Assembly: GCA_026120035.1 (NCBI GenBank)
Contig: JALRME010000040.1
Location: 186,001 to 250,000 of the forward strand
Source: Coleophoma eucalyptorum
Lineage: Eukaryota; Ascomycota; Leotiomycetes; Helotiales; Dermateaceae
DNA: 64,000 bases
Reading direction: 5' to 3'
A program made the position numbers and the translations under genes. This document shows positions 44,327-55,355 of this stretch, one piece after another. The notes beneath the pieces were generated by a model, which ran no database searches, was not told the origin of the DNA, and saw only the letters and a list, made by a program, of their open reading frames with translations. Every line of letters starts with the position of its first letter. The stretch's first letter is position 1.

Positions 44327-46288
44327 ATGGCTAACACCGGAGTATTCGCTTTCCCATGTCTATTTCCTTTGTTCACCACACCTATCAGCTCTATGGCTCA
44401 CAGAGCTAGACTTTCATCTTTTACCCGACGTGCCTTTGCGAACGCTTCTCTCGAATATGGTGTCCGCCTACTTGAAGTAGGCCCAAGAGATGGGCTGCAG
44501 AATATCAAGAATTCTGTTCCCACTAACGTGAAAATCGAACTGATCAAAAGACTTTCATCAACGGGTCTGATGAATATTGAGGCAACTTCATTTGTCTCAC
44601 CGAAATGGGTTCCTCAGCTAGCAGACGGCGCAGCGGTCATGGAACAGATGTTGCCACTGGCTCGAGAGAAAGGGATCAATCTGCCCGTTCTGGCTCCTAA
44701 CCTCAAAGGCCTGGAAAATGCCATGAAAAGCTCCGCACAAGAGGTTGTGGTATTTGCTTCATGTACCGAAGCTTTCAGCAAGATGAATCAAAATTGCTCT
44801 ATTAACCAAGCCCTTGCTCAAGCACAGAGTGTTGTCGACGCTGCTCGGGAGCGAGGTGTCAGAGTTCGCGGTGTTGTGTCCTGCATATTTTCTGATCCGT
44901 ACTCCGGCCCCACACCCGCCTCGCAGGTTCTGCTCGTTGTCAAACGACTGTTGGACATGGGCTGTTACGAAGTTGGCCTAGGAGATACTCTCGGTGTTGG
45001 CACTCCTCAACTTACACGAAACTTGCTCGAAGTATTGCTAAAGGAGATCCCTGCCCACAAACTAGCTGGACACTTTCATGACACCTATGGGCAAGGTGTT
45101 GCTAATGTCGTAGCCGCTTACTCCATGGGTATACGAGCCTTTGACAGCGCTGTGGCAGGTCTGGGCGGATGTCCGTACGCGAAAGGGGCGCAGGGTAATG
45201 TGGCAACTGAAGACGTTGTCTACACTCTGGAGACCTCAGGTATCTCTACCGGGGTTAATCTTGACAAGCTTATATCTGTCGGTGGATGGGTCTCTGAGCA
45301 GTTAGGTATCCCGAACAGAAGTCGAGCAGGATCAGCATTGCTCGCTAAGCGGATGTTTGCGACAACAGCAGAGACTGCAGCAGCGGATTTTGCAAAACAA
45401 CGAGAAGTTTCTACAATAAAACCAGCAGAATCCACGTCAGAAGTGACGACCTCGGGTCGCGATTGGAAGGTCCAAGAGCAAAATCCCGAATACGCAGTTG
45501 CTCGAGCTGGAAATGTTGTTAAAATTACCTTGACAAGGCCTGGGAAAGGGAACAATATGACGGTGTCAATGCTCGAAGGACTGACTAAGCTATTCACCAC
45601 CATGAGTAAAGACCGGTCGATTTTTCAAATCATTCTTGCTGCGGAAGGCAAGTTCTTTTGTACGGGTATGGATTTGAGCACTGGCACAGACAGGACCGGT
45701 GTTGACACTGGGGTTGACTTCTACGAGAAGGTCGAAGGTCTATTCTCCGCCATCGCATATTCCCCCCAAACAACGATCGCGGTGATCAATGGACCTTGTT
45801 ATGCTGGAGGTGTTGGTCTTGGATTTGTTTTTGATATTCGCCTGGCGTCAGCTCAAGCTCGTTGGACATTAAGCGAGATTAAGCTAGGTCTCATGCCCGC
45901 AATTATCTCACGCTACTTGGCAAGAGAATGGGGATTTTCATTTCTACGAGAGGCCATGCTCACAGGTCGGGAAGTTCACGTCAAGGAATTGAATAGGATT
46001 GGTGCTGTTCACGGCGTGGCAGATGACACGGAGAAGCTGAGTGTGCTGCTGGACGAAACTCTAGACAGACTATCTTATTGCGCTCCCCAATCCGCGGCAA
46101 CCTGCAAACAGCTTCTAGATCTTGCGTGGAATAACGCTGGCGGAAAAAAGCAAGATGTCTTCATCGAGAAAACATTCCACAGCATGATGATTCCCGGCAG
46201 TGAAGGCGAGTTCGGCATTCAGCAGTTCCAGAACAGGGTCAGGAAAGTTCGATGGAGCGATTTTTGGTCCGGGAAGTCGGAATTGTGA
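44327..46288 (+). CDS. HMG-CoA lyase-enoyl-CoA hydratase (methylglutaconyl-CoA hydratase-like) fusion
   Basis: Single exon, 653 residues from the ATG at 44327 (context ccacgatgg). An alternative ATG is at 44393; the open frame upstream to 44141 starts only with TTG. Residues about 45-335 are an HMG-CoA lyase: EVGPRDGLQ, metal ligands in GHFHDTYGQG, and the lyase signature AGLGGCPYAKGAQGN with its catalytic Cys. After a linker rich in Ser/Thr/Glu, residues about 390-650 are an enoyl-CoA hydratase with oxyanion segments FFCTGMDLS and GPCYAGGVGLGF and an LSEIKLGLMPAIISRY block like bacterial LiuC methylglutaconyl-CoA hydratase. The Arg-rich N-terminus (RARLSSFTRRAF) suggests mitochondrial import. 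Together they would hydrate 3-methylglutaconyl-CoA and cleave HMG-CoA to acetoacetate and acetyl-CoA. Confidence 0.92.
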   Translation: MANTGVFAFPCLFPLFTTPISSMAHRARLSSFTRRAFANASLEYGVRLLEVGPRDGLQNIKNSVPTNVKIELIKRLSSTGLMNIEATSFVSPKWVPQLADGAAVMEQMLPLAREKGINLPVLAPNLKGLENAMKSSAQEVVVFASCTEAFSKMNQNCSINQALAQAQSVVDAARERGVRVRGVVSCIFSDPYSGPTPASQVLLVVKRLLDMGCYEVGLGDTLGVGTPQLTRNLLEVLLKEIPAHKLAGHFHDTYGQGVANVVAAYSMGIRAFDSAVAGLGGCPYAKGAQGNVATEDVVYTLETSGISTGVNLDKLISVGGWVSEQLGIPNRSRAGSALLAKRMFATTAETAAADFAKQREVSTIKPAESTSEVTTSGRDWKVQEQNPEYAVARAGNVVKITLTRPGKGNNMTVSMLEGLTKLFTTMSKDRSIFQIILAAEGKFFCTGMDLSTGTDRTGVDTGVDFYEKVEGLFSAIAYSPQTTIAVINGPCYAGGVGLGFVFDIRLASAQARWTLSEIKLGLMPAIISRYLAREWGFSFLREAMLTGREVHVKELNRIGAVHGVADDTEKLSVLLDETLDRLSYCAPQSAATCKQLLDLAWNNAGGKKQDVFIEKTFHSMMIPGSEGEFGIQQFQNRVRKVRWSDFWSGKSEL

Positions 46289-46773
46289 AAGCACGTTGCT
46301 CAAATTGAAAGAAAACTTCTGCACTGTGTCCCGAACAATCAATCTTGTGACCCCATTCTGGCAGCTAAAGTCCAAGACTTCACCAAGAGCGGTTATAGCT
46401 GTGCTTGCAAGAGTCTGTCTCAAAGTTTTGCTGCGGTGGCGGAATGGTGGCGGAAAGGACTACACCAGAAGAGTCTCTAGTACAGGGATAGTTACTTGAT
46501 TCACAAACACTTGTGATAACTTCTTATCACTGGCAAGGTGTCGGTTTACAAACCGAAGAAAGGTTCAATCGTCTCTGTAGATGCCTCAAATATGGAATAT
46601 TGTCTGTCAATCCCTCTGCTTTACATTTCATTAATAATATATACATCTCATTCAGTGCCACATCCCCCTCGTAACTATGTATCCGTAAAACTGGCAACAG
46701 TAATAGAATCAGTGATTGTATCATGGAATATGACTCAAGAGATGGGCTTGTAACTCTAATAGATTGCCCTGCA
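46289..46773. other. Intergenic between convergent genes
   Basis: 3' flanks of the lyase fusion and the regulator. No further feature seen. Confidence 0.5.
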
Positions 46774-49167
46774 TCACATCCAATGCGGGTTGACTATGAC
46801 CGTATCTGAATAATCCTCGATGCCTCGAAGCGGACTGTTCAGCATGAAGCCGCCGAAAGTATCCATATCAATAAGTCTTTGACTGCTAAAAGATTTCTCT
46901 GGGTTTGACAAGCCATATTCGCCGGGATTGTTGTCAAAATCCATCAAGGATTGTTGCAAGTCATCTCCTAGGTCGTTGAATGCTTGCGGGCTGACGTGGA
47001 CATGTTCTCTAGAGCGCTCATGATCATTACTGGTTGTGTTGCTAGTCTGAACCGAAGCATTACGCAAGCTGAATGGCGTAGAAATTCCGTTTATACCGAG
47101 TTCTGGTTGCGAACGATTCCCATTGGCGGCAAAAGAGCCTGATCTTTGCAAAGGGGTCACACTCTTGACACCACGTGAGCCTGACTCAAAGTTGCTTGAC
47201 GCTGAATTGGCCCCTCTACCTATGCTCAATCCAGGGATATTAATTTCGTTTTTTTTAATCACTGCCTCCAAAAACCAGACGGCATGGTCGGCTGATGCAT
47301 ACATGGCTCGCAACTCATCCAAAGCCTGCAGGCACTGGTAGAAACGACCGATGCTGGAAAAATGGATATGATCTCTTGCGGAGCTTATATCTGTCAGATG
47401 ACTCAAAGTTGCCCAAAGAATTGCTGGGATGCTGCTAGTTGAGAGATAGCGCAAATGGCCTTGGTGTTGCAAATCATAAGCGATATCACTTATACCAGCA
47501 GCTGTTTCTGTAACCTTCGACCTGCTATGCCTACTGCTCGCCACATCCTCTCCTCCACTCGAGTACGATTTCAATGCTTGAGGTCGGTGTAAGACAGTCA
47601 CTGTTGTCAAGTAGATCATATGAAGCTGGGCTTGGTGCAACCGCGTGACCCGCTGGTTCTCGTCCAGATACCTAAATGACTTGGCACCCAGGGCTTTGTA
47701 TCGGCAGTCAGGATTTAGGCTCTGGTACCAATTAACGAGCTCGATGTCACATTTCGCCAAATCTTGGACTTGTTCAGCCGAGTGTCTGGGGATAACCATC
47801 GTCGTCGCGTCAACTTCAGCTCTGGTGGATGTGTCACTCAAAATTGAATACTGAGAGAACAGGACAGTTCCTATGCAAATACATAGCTTTGACATTTCGA
47901 TCAATGCCACGGCCATTGTCTTGCGCAAGTCCGTGTCTTGCACAAGTGGCCAGTTGCATACAGACGTCAATACATCATGTGGAATCGACGGTGTCTCAAA
48001 GTCGTCGGGCGTAAGTATAGGAACGTTAAAATCTTGCTGTCGGATTCGAGCTGGACGTCGAATTCCCAGGGCTAACAATCGGTCTCGAATGTAGCAAGAC
48101 CACCATATTCGCTTTTGCATTCGTTTTGCTCGTAGGCTGATTTTCAGGTGCTCTGGATTGCGGTGGAATCCGAGCACTTGTGCTAGCGAGATACTGATAC
48201 CCATCCAGTGCCAGGTGTCTTTTGTGTCCTGGGGGTTTTCGTACCAGTAAGTCATTAGCAGCAATGCTTGAAGCAGCGAAACGCGATCATCTTCACAGTC
48301 CAGCCCATAAAGTAATCGGGCTCGCTGGAAGAAGATTTTGCGCGCTGATTTTCGGTTTGTGAATCCTGCCTCATGTAGTGATTCGATAGGGACAAATGTG
48401 ACGCTCACAAACATGATCGCCTGAAAAAGAAGAAGGCTTATCGGCTTGGCCGGGTCAGCCCGGGCAATCCGAGTAAGAAAATCTTCGAGATCTAGGATGG
48501 GCATGAAAGGGTGTACATATTGTATATAATGGCGAATGAGTAGGCTCCTCAGTTCATCGGACGGAATAGTTAGAGCACCTTTCTTGGCCAGATAATCCAT
48601 GTCTTCGATTCCAATATGCGCAGGCAATGGGCGAAGATATCTCCGATGGTTATGTATTTGCTGGTCCAGTGATACTGGGGTGCAAGAGCTAGCACTATGG
48701 CTATTGTATGCAATGTTGAGGTCGAGGGTGGCGGTGGAGGTTCCAGTCTTTTCCAATTTTTCCCATGTCTCGGATGCTCCATCATGAGCTAAGCAAGAGC
48801 ACAGTGAGCAAGAGATTAAGAGCAAGAAAGAAGGCCAAATCTAACCTTCGAACGTCAGCGAGACGGGGATATCATTTGCTTCATCGCTTTCCGTGTCTGG
48901 CGAATGCGCTTCGCGATCAATTGACATCGACTTGGCCTTGCGACGATTGGAGTTCGGGTCAGAGAGGACACACTGCACGTCATCCAAACGACAATTGTTA
49001 CAAGGCACGCCGCTTTTCACCGCGTCACAACGCACTTTTCGAGTGCGGCACATGAGGCAAGCTTGAGGAGCGCGACGCTTCACCGAGCCTTCTGGAGGCA
49101 CGTTCGATGCCTTCCGCTTAGGAGATTCGGCCAATCCTGGCGCGTTGGCATCAGGCGGGAACGACAT
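46774..49167 (-). CDS. Zn2Cys6 transcription factor of the FarA/CTF1/AmdR type
   Basis: Two exons, 48846-49167 and 46774-48788, 778 residues. The zinc cluster is CX2CX6CX8CX2CX6C (Cys37, 40, 47, 56, 59, 66), preceded by a basic KRRAPQ. Segments such as NCRLDDVQC, LRPLPAHIGIEDMDYLAKKGAL, LLIRHYIQYVHPFMPILDL and IWWSCYIRDRLLALG follow the FarA/CTF1 (fatty-acid and cutin regulators) and AmdR pattern. FarA-type proteins activate acyl-CoA and ester catabolism through CCTCGG cores. Such cores occur upstream of several neighbours here, so this is the likely local regulator. It is convergent with the lyase fusion and divergent from the acyl-CoA dehydrogenase. Paralogue assignment (FarA versus others) is not settled. 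Confidence 0.88.
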
Positions 49168-50427
49168 CTTAGAGTTGTGTGAGAGTGACAGTTGACAGAA
49201 AGCGACGAAGTGGAATGCAAGAAGAAGAAGAATTGCATGCAGAGAGTAGAGATGAGCATGGAGGGTCCCAAGGTCCCAATCGTCCACAGTCGAGCCCCAC
49301 TTGCGCCGTATACTCCCATCCCGCATCCCCGGGCCCCGCATGTATGCACTCTCCGCTCTCTGCACTGTCCACCCCCCCCTGGACGATGCGAGCTGGGGCT
49401 AAACTAAGGAAAGTTAAGCGACCAGCTTCCACAACTCGTTCTTGGCCTACTTTACCCAGGCTGCTTTATCCTGTCCTGAGATCCAGAACTTGCTCCCGGC
49501 TCCCGGTAATGCAGTTCTAGGGCCCTAACGTTTCAAGAGCCTTCTAGACTAATTTCCCAGATATCAGAGAGCTGGCGTAGCTCTAGGAAGCTGGGACTAT
49601 TCTGTTAAGATGTTGTAGGTCAGTGTCCGGCCCTCAGATCTATAATCCTGGACTATTTGTTCTAGCGTTCTTGGAGCCACTAGTTTCGGGAGTGCCAGAG
49701 CCATTATAGAGTCGCCGGGCAGTTGTTTCGTTAGGCTGGTCTCGGTTGTTAAAGCACTCCCAGCCCTAAGTGAATCCTTTAACTTAACTTTGGCCATTTT
49801 AGTTGATGGTTGCTGGGGCAAGAAACTCTGTGTTCTATAAGTTATGCTCAATTTCTTAGTACTTGACTCTACTTTGTAAAAATTGCATTTGTGGATGAAC
49901 CGGGACAACCCAGTGATGCAATAATAATGAAGATCGTCGGCCCTGTCCGATGCGAAGTGCCGCGGGTAAGCTCGACTTCTCTGGCACAGACTCCGGCAGT
50001 GGCGCATTTGGCCCTCGGCAGCGCCAGTGCAGTTGTTCACACCTGTGAACCAAGAACTTGCCCACGCGACATCCTCACAATCATGGTCCGGGAATACGGG
50101 ACGATCATCTTCCCAGTCGTATTTGCGATAAGCCCTTGGGCTTAAAGCCTGCCAATCTAATTGTCGCCTAGGCCATGGGGAACGGGTCGCGAGAGCTTAC
50201 CGGGGAAGTTGCTTGACACAGCTCTTCTTCGCCCGATGCCAAATAAAATACGCATTGGTTCGGGTGTGAGATTTACAGTGAACTGATTAAACACAAGTGT
50301 GAAATGCCGAGTACTATCTCAGAGCCCCGTAGTGTCTTCAGCAGCCTTACACACTGCTTGTAAGTAGAAACACAAACTGTGCATCTATTGGTCTCCATTT
50401 CAATTGCGATACCCAGCTGGTAGCATC
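49168..50427. promoter_or_regulatory. Divergent promoter, FarA-like regulator / acyl-CoA dehydrogenase
   Basis: A 1.26-kb divergent region. A minus-strand open frame at 49597-50040 is not recognised and is probably chance. One CCTCGG core lies at 50013-50018. Confidence 0.5.
50013..50018. promoter_or_regulatory. CCTCGG element between regulator and acyl-CoA dehydrogenase
   Basis: Single core, 410 bases before the dehydrogenase ATG and about 850 before the regulator ATG. Confidence 0.45.
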
Positions 50428-51804
50428 ATGAGTGCATTTCGTGGTGCATCGAGAAAGGCACTCTCATCCTCCTTCCGTGCTTTCTACGTCAGGTCGAACT
50501 GCATATTCCAACGACCAACCGATTTCGGCCGTTCCGCAAACTCACGACGTCTTCACGCTGTTGCCTCGGATTTCCTTCCTACCAATCTGCCTGAGTGGAC
50601 CGAGTCACAGAAATCTGTTCGCGAAGCTATTTCAAAGATCTGCCGCGATTATCCGGACGAGTATTGGGCCGAACACGACACTGAGCACAAATTTCCTTGG
50701 GAGCTCTACAAGCAATTGGCAGAAAATGGGTGGCTAGGAATCTGCCTCCCAGAGGAATATGGGGGCTCCAATCTTGGTATCTCAGAAGCCGCCATCATGT
50801 TGCAGACGCTTTCAGAGAGTGGCGGTTGCATGAATGCAGCCTCATCAGTACATATGAACATATTTGGCCTGGAGCCTGTTGCCAAATTTGGTTCGGATGA
50901 ACAGAAAAGACGTTTTCTACCGCCCCTAATTCAAGGCAAAGATCGTGCTTGTTTCGGTGTGACCGAGCCCAACACTGGTCTGTACTTACTCTCTGTGAAA
51001 ATAGCTGAAAAGCACTGACAAGATGCCATAGGCCTCGATACTCTCCGACTACAATCTTCAGCTCGGCGAGAGGGCGATAACTACATTCTGACCGGCTCGA
51101 AGATATGGACATCAACTGCTCAAGTTGCAAACAAAATTCTCGTCCTAGTACGAACAACTCCTCTCGCAGATGTCAAGAAGCCTACTCAAGGCTTGTCTCT
51201 CTTTTACACTGATTTAGATCGATCTGTCGTTAAGGTAGCTGAGATTCCCAAAATGGGTCGTTGCGCAGTGGATTCGAATGTTGTCTTTTTCGAGGACTGG
51301 AAAGTATCGGCTGAGGATCTAATAGGGGAAGAAGGCGATGGATTCAAGATGATAATGCATGGGATGAATGCAGAACGAGTCCTCGTCGGTGCAGAAGCAC
51401 TCGGGATAGGCTACGCCGCACTCCGCCGCGCCAGTATTTATGCAAAGGAAAGAGTTGTTTTTGGGCGACCTATTGGGCAGAATCAGGGCATACAGCATCC
51501 ACTGGCCGAATGTTGGATGAATCTTGAAGCTGCTAGACTCATGATCTATCTTGCGGGCCGAATGTACGATGAGGGTTATACGGATGGGGAGTATGCTAAT
51601 GCTGCAAAGTTCTTGGCCGCCGAGGCTGCTTTTAAAGCTGCAGAGAGAGCTGTTTTGACGCATGGGGGAATGGGATATGCAAAGGAATACCATGTTGAAA
51701 GGTATTTACGTGAAGCTATGCTGTCGCGGATCGCGCCTATAAGTCCAGAATTGATCAAATGTTACATTGGGCAGCGTGTTTTGGGATTGCCAAAGAGCTA
51801 TTAA
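50428..51804 (+). CDS. Mitochondrial-type acyl-CoA dehydrogenase
   Basis: Two exons, 50428-50977 and 51032-51804, 440 residues. An Arg/Ser-rich N-terminus free of acidic residues for about 30 residues (MSAFRGASRKALSSSFRAF) suggests mitochondrial import. Dehydrogenase domains follow: LPEEYGGSNLG, FGVTEPNTGL at the intron, ILTGSKIWTSTAQVA, IGEEGDGFKMIMHGMNAERV, FGRPIGQNQGIQHPLAE, and the FAD-site block THGGMGYAKEYHVERYLRE. The end PELIKCYIGQRVLGLPKSY resembles bacterial catabolic acyl-CoA dehydrogenases encoded next to CoA-transferases. The intron donor GTCTGT is unusual, though both frame and motif need the splice. Probable substrate a short branched or dicarboxylic acyl-CoA, by context. Confidence 0.88.
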
Positions 51805-52244
51805 GGAAGCAGAGTTTTCTCGGAACAGAAAAGTAAGGGATATTTAAGACACATTAAACATTATCCTGTATCCGGTGGATTGATGTTGCAGACAGTGTAT
51901 GCTGAAATAACAATGTTGGGCTTTCTGCCTCGAAGTCCAAGTCAAATCTATATTCCTTACTTCATTTGACCTCCCTTGACGAATCTATTCAAGCCCTGGA
52001 ATTAAAGCACATGGCAGCGGTCGAGTGAAGGCGTCTTTCGAGTCAGAAGATGCCTGGGGTGATCCGAGGCTGGGGTAATGCATTTACCTTGGAAATGCAT
52101 AGATGTAACCGAGGGGCTAGAAGAGTTCCAAAGGAAGGAAGCAAATCCCATTAGTGGCAAATATAGGTGATCGAGGAATTATGTTCTGCTTTGGCAGATC
52201 TCCCCCCCTTCCTACTTTCAAATGCTTTCTAGTAGCTAAGCGAG
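51805..52244. promoter_or_regulatory. CoA-transferase promoter with two CCGAGG elements
   Basis: CCGAGG at 52064-52069 and 52109-52114, 181 and 136 bases before the ATG at 52245. No gene in the gap. Confidence 0.55.
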
Positions 52245-53948
52245 ATGAGGCGTTACTTCAATCCCAGGGAGTGGAATACGGCCTTTAGCAGGACGAGCTT
52301 CATCCGATCAGTACAGCCCGAGACAAGAACTTTAGGACTCCGTATCAGACGATGCTGTTCTGAAATTGCCGGTACTCAATCCCAGAAGGGGGGTGCATTA
52401 CAAGGAATTAGAGTATTAGATTTGTCCAGGGTTCTTGCGGTAAGAAATCTTTGCCCAACCCACTCAACAGATTAGAAGTGAGCTAAGATATCTTAATTCT
52501 TCTGACACTATTAGGCCCCATATTGCACTCAAATTCTAGCCGATTATGGCGCGGAGATTATCAAAGTCGAAGAAGTCGAGAAAGGGGTGCGCTTGCCCAA
52601 GTTCAACCACGTTTCCTTCCATTCGGAACAGTTGGCTAAGATATGGTTCCATAGGATGACACAAGACACTGGAAAATGGCAGGAGAAGATTCGACTTGGA
52701 AGAAGGAGGGTGGACCTATGTCAAACTACTTTTGCGCAGTCAATCGAAACAAAGAATCCATCACCCTCAACCTGAAAGCTGCTAAAGGGAAGGAGATATT
52801 CCTGAAGCTCCTGCAAAAAGCTGACGTTGTGTAAGCAAGCTCTGTCTAGAATCAAAATAGAAGCAGTCGCCGCTCCTGAACAAACACTGATCTGCTAACA
52901 TGGTAATTAGGGTTGAGAACTTCAAACCTGGCACAATGGACCGGCTTGGAATTGGTTATGACGAGTTGAAGAAAGTGAATCCAGGGCTAATATACGCAAG
53001 CGTTTCTGGTAAATGGATCCCGGCCGCCACGTCACTGAAATATTGGCTGCTAAAGACTACTGATCAGGATACGGGACAACGGGTCCCTATGCAGACAGAG
53101 GCGGGTATGACCCAATCGCTGGTGCTGAAGCTGGCCTCCTTCATGTTACAGGGGAGCGTAATGGCCCCCCAGTACGTCCAGGAATCGGTCTCATTGATAT
53201 GGCTTCTGGCCTTTATATTCATGGCGCTATTCTAGCTGCTCTCAATGCTCGCCATCGAACTGGAGAAGGCCAACGAGTCGATGCATCTTTGTTCGAAACG
53301 CAGATCAGCTTACTAACAAATGTTGGCCTCTCTTGGCTTAACCTGGGAATCGAAGCAGAGCGTTGGGGTTGCCAACATCCGAGTATTGCTCCATACAATG
53401 CCTTCCCAACTAAAGATCGCTATCTGGTGTGTGGCGCTACCAATGACAAGCAGTTTGTGAAATTTTGCAACCTTCTTGGGGTTGAATCATTGCCGCAGGA
53501 CGAGCGCTTCAGCACCAATGCCAATCGAGTCGAGCACCGCGATATCTTGAATCCAATTTTCAATGCGATCTTTGTTACAAAAACAACAGCTGAATGGGAA
53601 GCTACTTTTAAAGACACTGGTCTTGCATATGCACCCATTAACAACATGGAGCACACATTTTCCCACCCACAAACGCAAGCGAGAGATATGATTATGCAGA
53701 TCCCCGTTGATGTTGCAAATTCTGGACAGATCAACGTGATCGGTATGTTTGATGGCTGAATCTTGTGTGGGATTTCCCCTACTAATGTACCTGTCAAATG
53801 CGTAGGGCCACCAGTGAAATTCAGTGAGACTAAGGCGGCTATTCGAACTGGACCTCCTCGGCTGAGTCAACATACAGAAGAGGTACTTTCTGAGCTTGGA
53901 ATTGACAAAAAGGAGTTCGAGTCTCTCAGGGCTGCTGGAGTTGTCTGA
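52245..53948 (+). CDS. Family III (CaiB/BaiF) CoA-transferase, mitochondrial type
   Basis: Six exons: 52245-52439, 52515-52586, 52655-52830, 52911-53008, 53068-53742 and 53806-53948, 452 residues in frame. An Arg-rich presequence precedes IRVLDLSRVLA. Family blocks follow: ILADYGAEIIKVE, DDTRHW, MSNYFCAVNRNKESITLNLK, VENFKPGTMDRLG, GYDPIAGAEAGLLH and GIGLIDMASGLYIHGAILAA with the candidate catalytic Asp224. It then has LFETQISLLTNVGLSWLNLG and a C-terminal PPVKFSETKAAIR. Closest in layout to SUGCT-type transferases, which move CoA from succinyl-CoA to glutarate or 3-hydroxy-3-methylglutarate. It lies 440 bases after the acyl-CoA dehydrogenase, on the same strand, and would supply its acyl-CoA substrate. 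Confidence 0.9.
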
Positions 53949-54735
53949 TTGTCATGTTTCAGGCACCAAAACAGATAGAGAACCTCCCTAAATTGCGACA
54001 GATAAAGCCTTGATATACTCTGACGCGATCCTCAAATAGTGCTGGTTACCCCAAACACAGCGTCTGACTAGCTAGGCATTGGCATTGAAAGTGACTTGAT
54101 TGGTTCAAAGTGGGCTGTAAAGCAGAGTTGGGGTAAGGTGGTCCAAGTCTCGGGCCTTGAGAGAACCGCTTTTTCGTACTCTCCCGTTGATCACGTATGG
54201 CATAAGGCCTCAGGAACCCAACCCGTAGCGTGACGACTTCGGCTGTATCAGCGATTGCGCTACATAACATATACTTAGACCAACCACCCTCACTCTGAAA
54301 TTGAAAGGCTAGATTATAGCTCCTTATACTGGATCTCACCTGTGATGTTATTTTACCCCTGATGTTGCCTTGACCCTCTCGTTCGCAAGGCCTGTGTATT
54401 TCTTGGCTTTATAGAGAGTATTTTCACTCTTGCTATTATAGAATACGGTTTTCAAAGCGTGGGCTCAAAGGAATGTTCTACAGGCTACACAGATCACCAG
54501 TATTAGAAATGCCAATCTCTGGATATAAAGTGGAGTAAGTATCAGACCAACGGACCTGCCGAGACACATTGGAGCAATTGAAAGAATCGAAATTATAGCA
54601 CTATGTCTAGGGAACTATACACGATATGTGAAAATTTGTCGTTACTTTGCATGTGAACAGAGTCATGAGTAATTCCACCACCATTATGGAACAAGAACAA
54701 CCCTTCAATCCTTTGGAGTTGACTCAGATCTCAGT
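53949..54735. other. Intergenic, nothing recognised
   Basis: No gene or repeat recognised; short unrelated open frames only. Confidence 0.45.
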
Positions 54736-54938
54736 CTACCGGATCTCAAAGTCGTCAAAGTTGGGTTCGGACACCATACGATGGTAGTCAGCAGTTTTCC
54801 ACGGTACATTGACGCCCTGGCGGCCCCACTCATTCACGTAGTATCCGTGGCCGGCCTCTTCCCAGATTAAACCCTTAACTCGGCGTCGAGCCGTACATTG
54901 TATTCATCAAAAACATCCTTGCGACAGTCCATCGACTT
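54736..54938 (-). pseudogene. Baeyer-Villiger/FAD monooxygenase C-terminal relic
   Basis: The last ~65 codons of a cyclohexanone-monooxygenase-like flavoprotein: DVFDEYNVRLDAEL, then after a frame change GLIWEEAGHGYYVNEW and FDDFEIR before the stop at 54736. No upstream FAD or NADPH motifs remain nearby. A frameshift near 54885 confirms it is dead. Confidence 0.55.
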
Positions 54939-55198
54939 CTTGTCGTAATTGTATCAGACTATAACTAGAGATTAAAAAGCACCAAAGGGCCGAATAACAA
55001 AAGAGATTCAATTTCCACAATTGTGGCGACTTCTCAAGAAGCTTCCTTGAACTCAAGACCCGAGAAATTGCCCGTCGACCTCCACTCGCTCAAAAGTCTG
55101 CTGAAATCTTGAAAACCCTTACCCCAGAGTGCCCCTCTCGCCCTCTTTTGCAGCACTTCCTCGGAAACCTCTTTATCTAAATCTCCCTCAGCGTTGAC

Positions 55199-55355
55199 AC
55201 GCAGCTCCGTGTTCGACATCATCATAGTTGATCTGGGCATCTAGCATAGCCTTTGTACCGGCCTCAGAGCCCATGTCGGGATACTTACTCTCTCCACGGG
55301 GCTTGATGAACTTGGTGACCCCAACCCCGAGAACATAGGCTGGTATGAGCGTCAT
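55199..55355 (-). pseudogene. SCP-x-type thiolase N-terminal relic
   Basis: ATG at 55355 opens the N-terminus of a sterol-carrier-protein-x-type thiolase: [36 protein letters not shown], then a break before the catalytic Cys region. An open frame at 55034-55240 continues past the break in another frame with unrelated sequence. Confidence 0.6.

Noticed and set aside
49597..50040. Minus-strand open frame of 147 codons
   Set aside because: No recognisable domain, starts in an odd context and lies in a promoter region.
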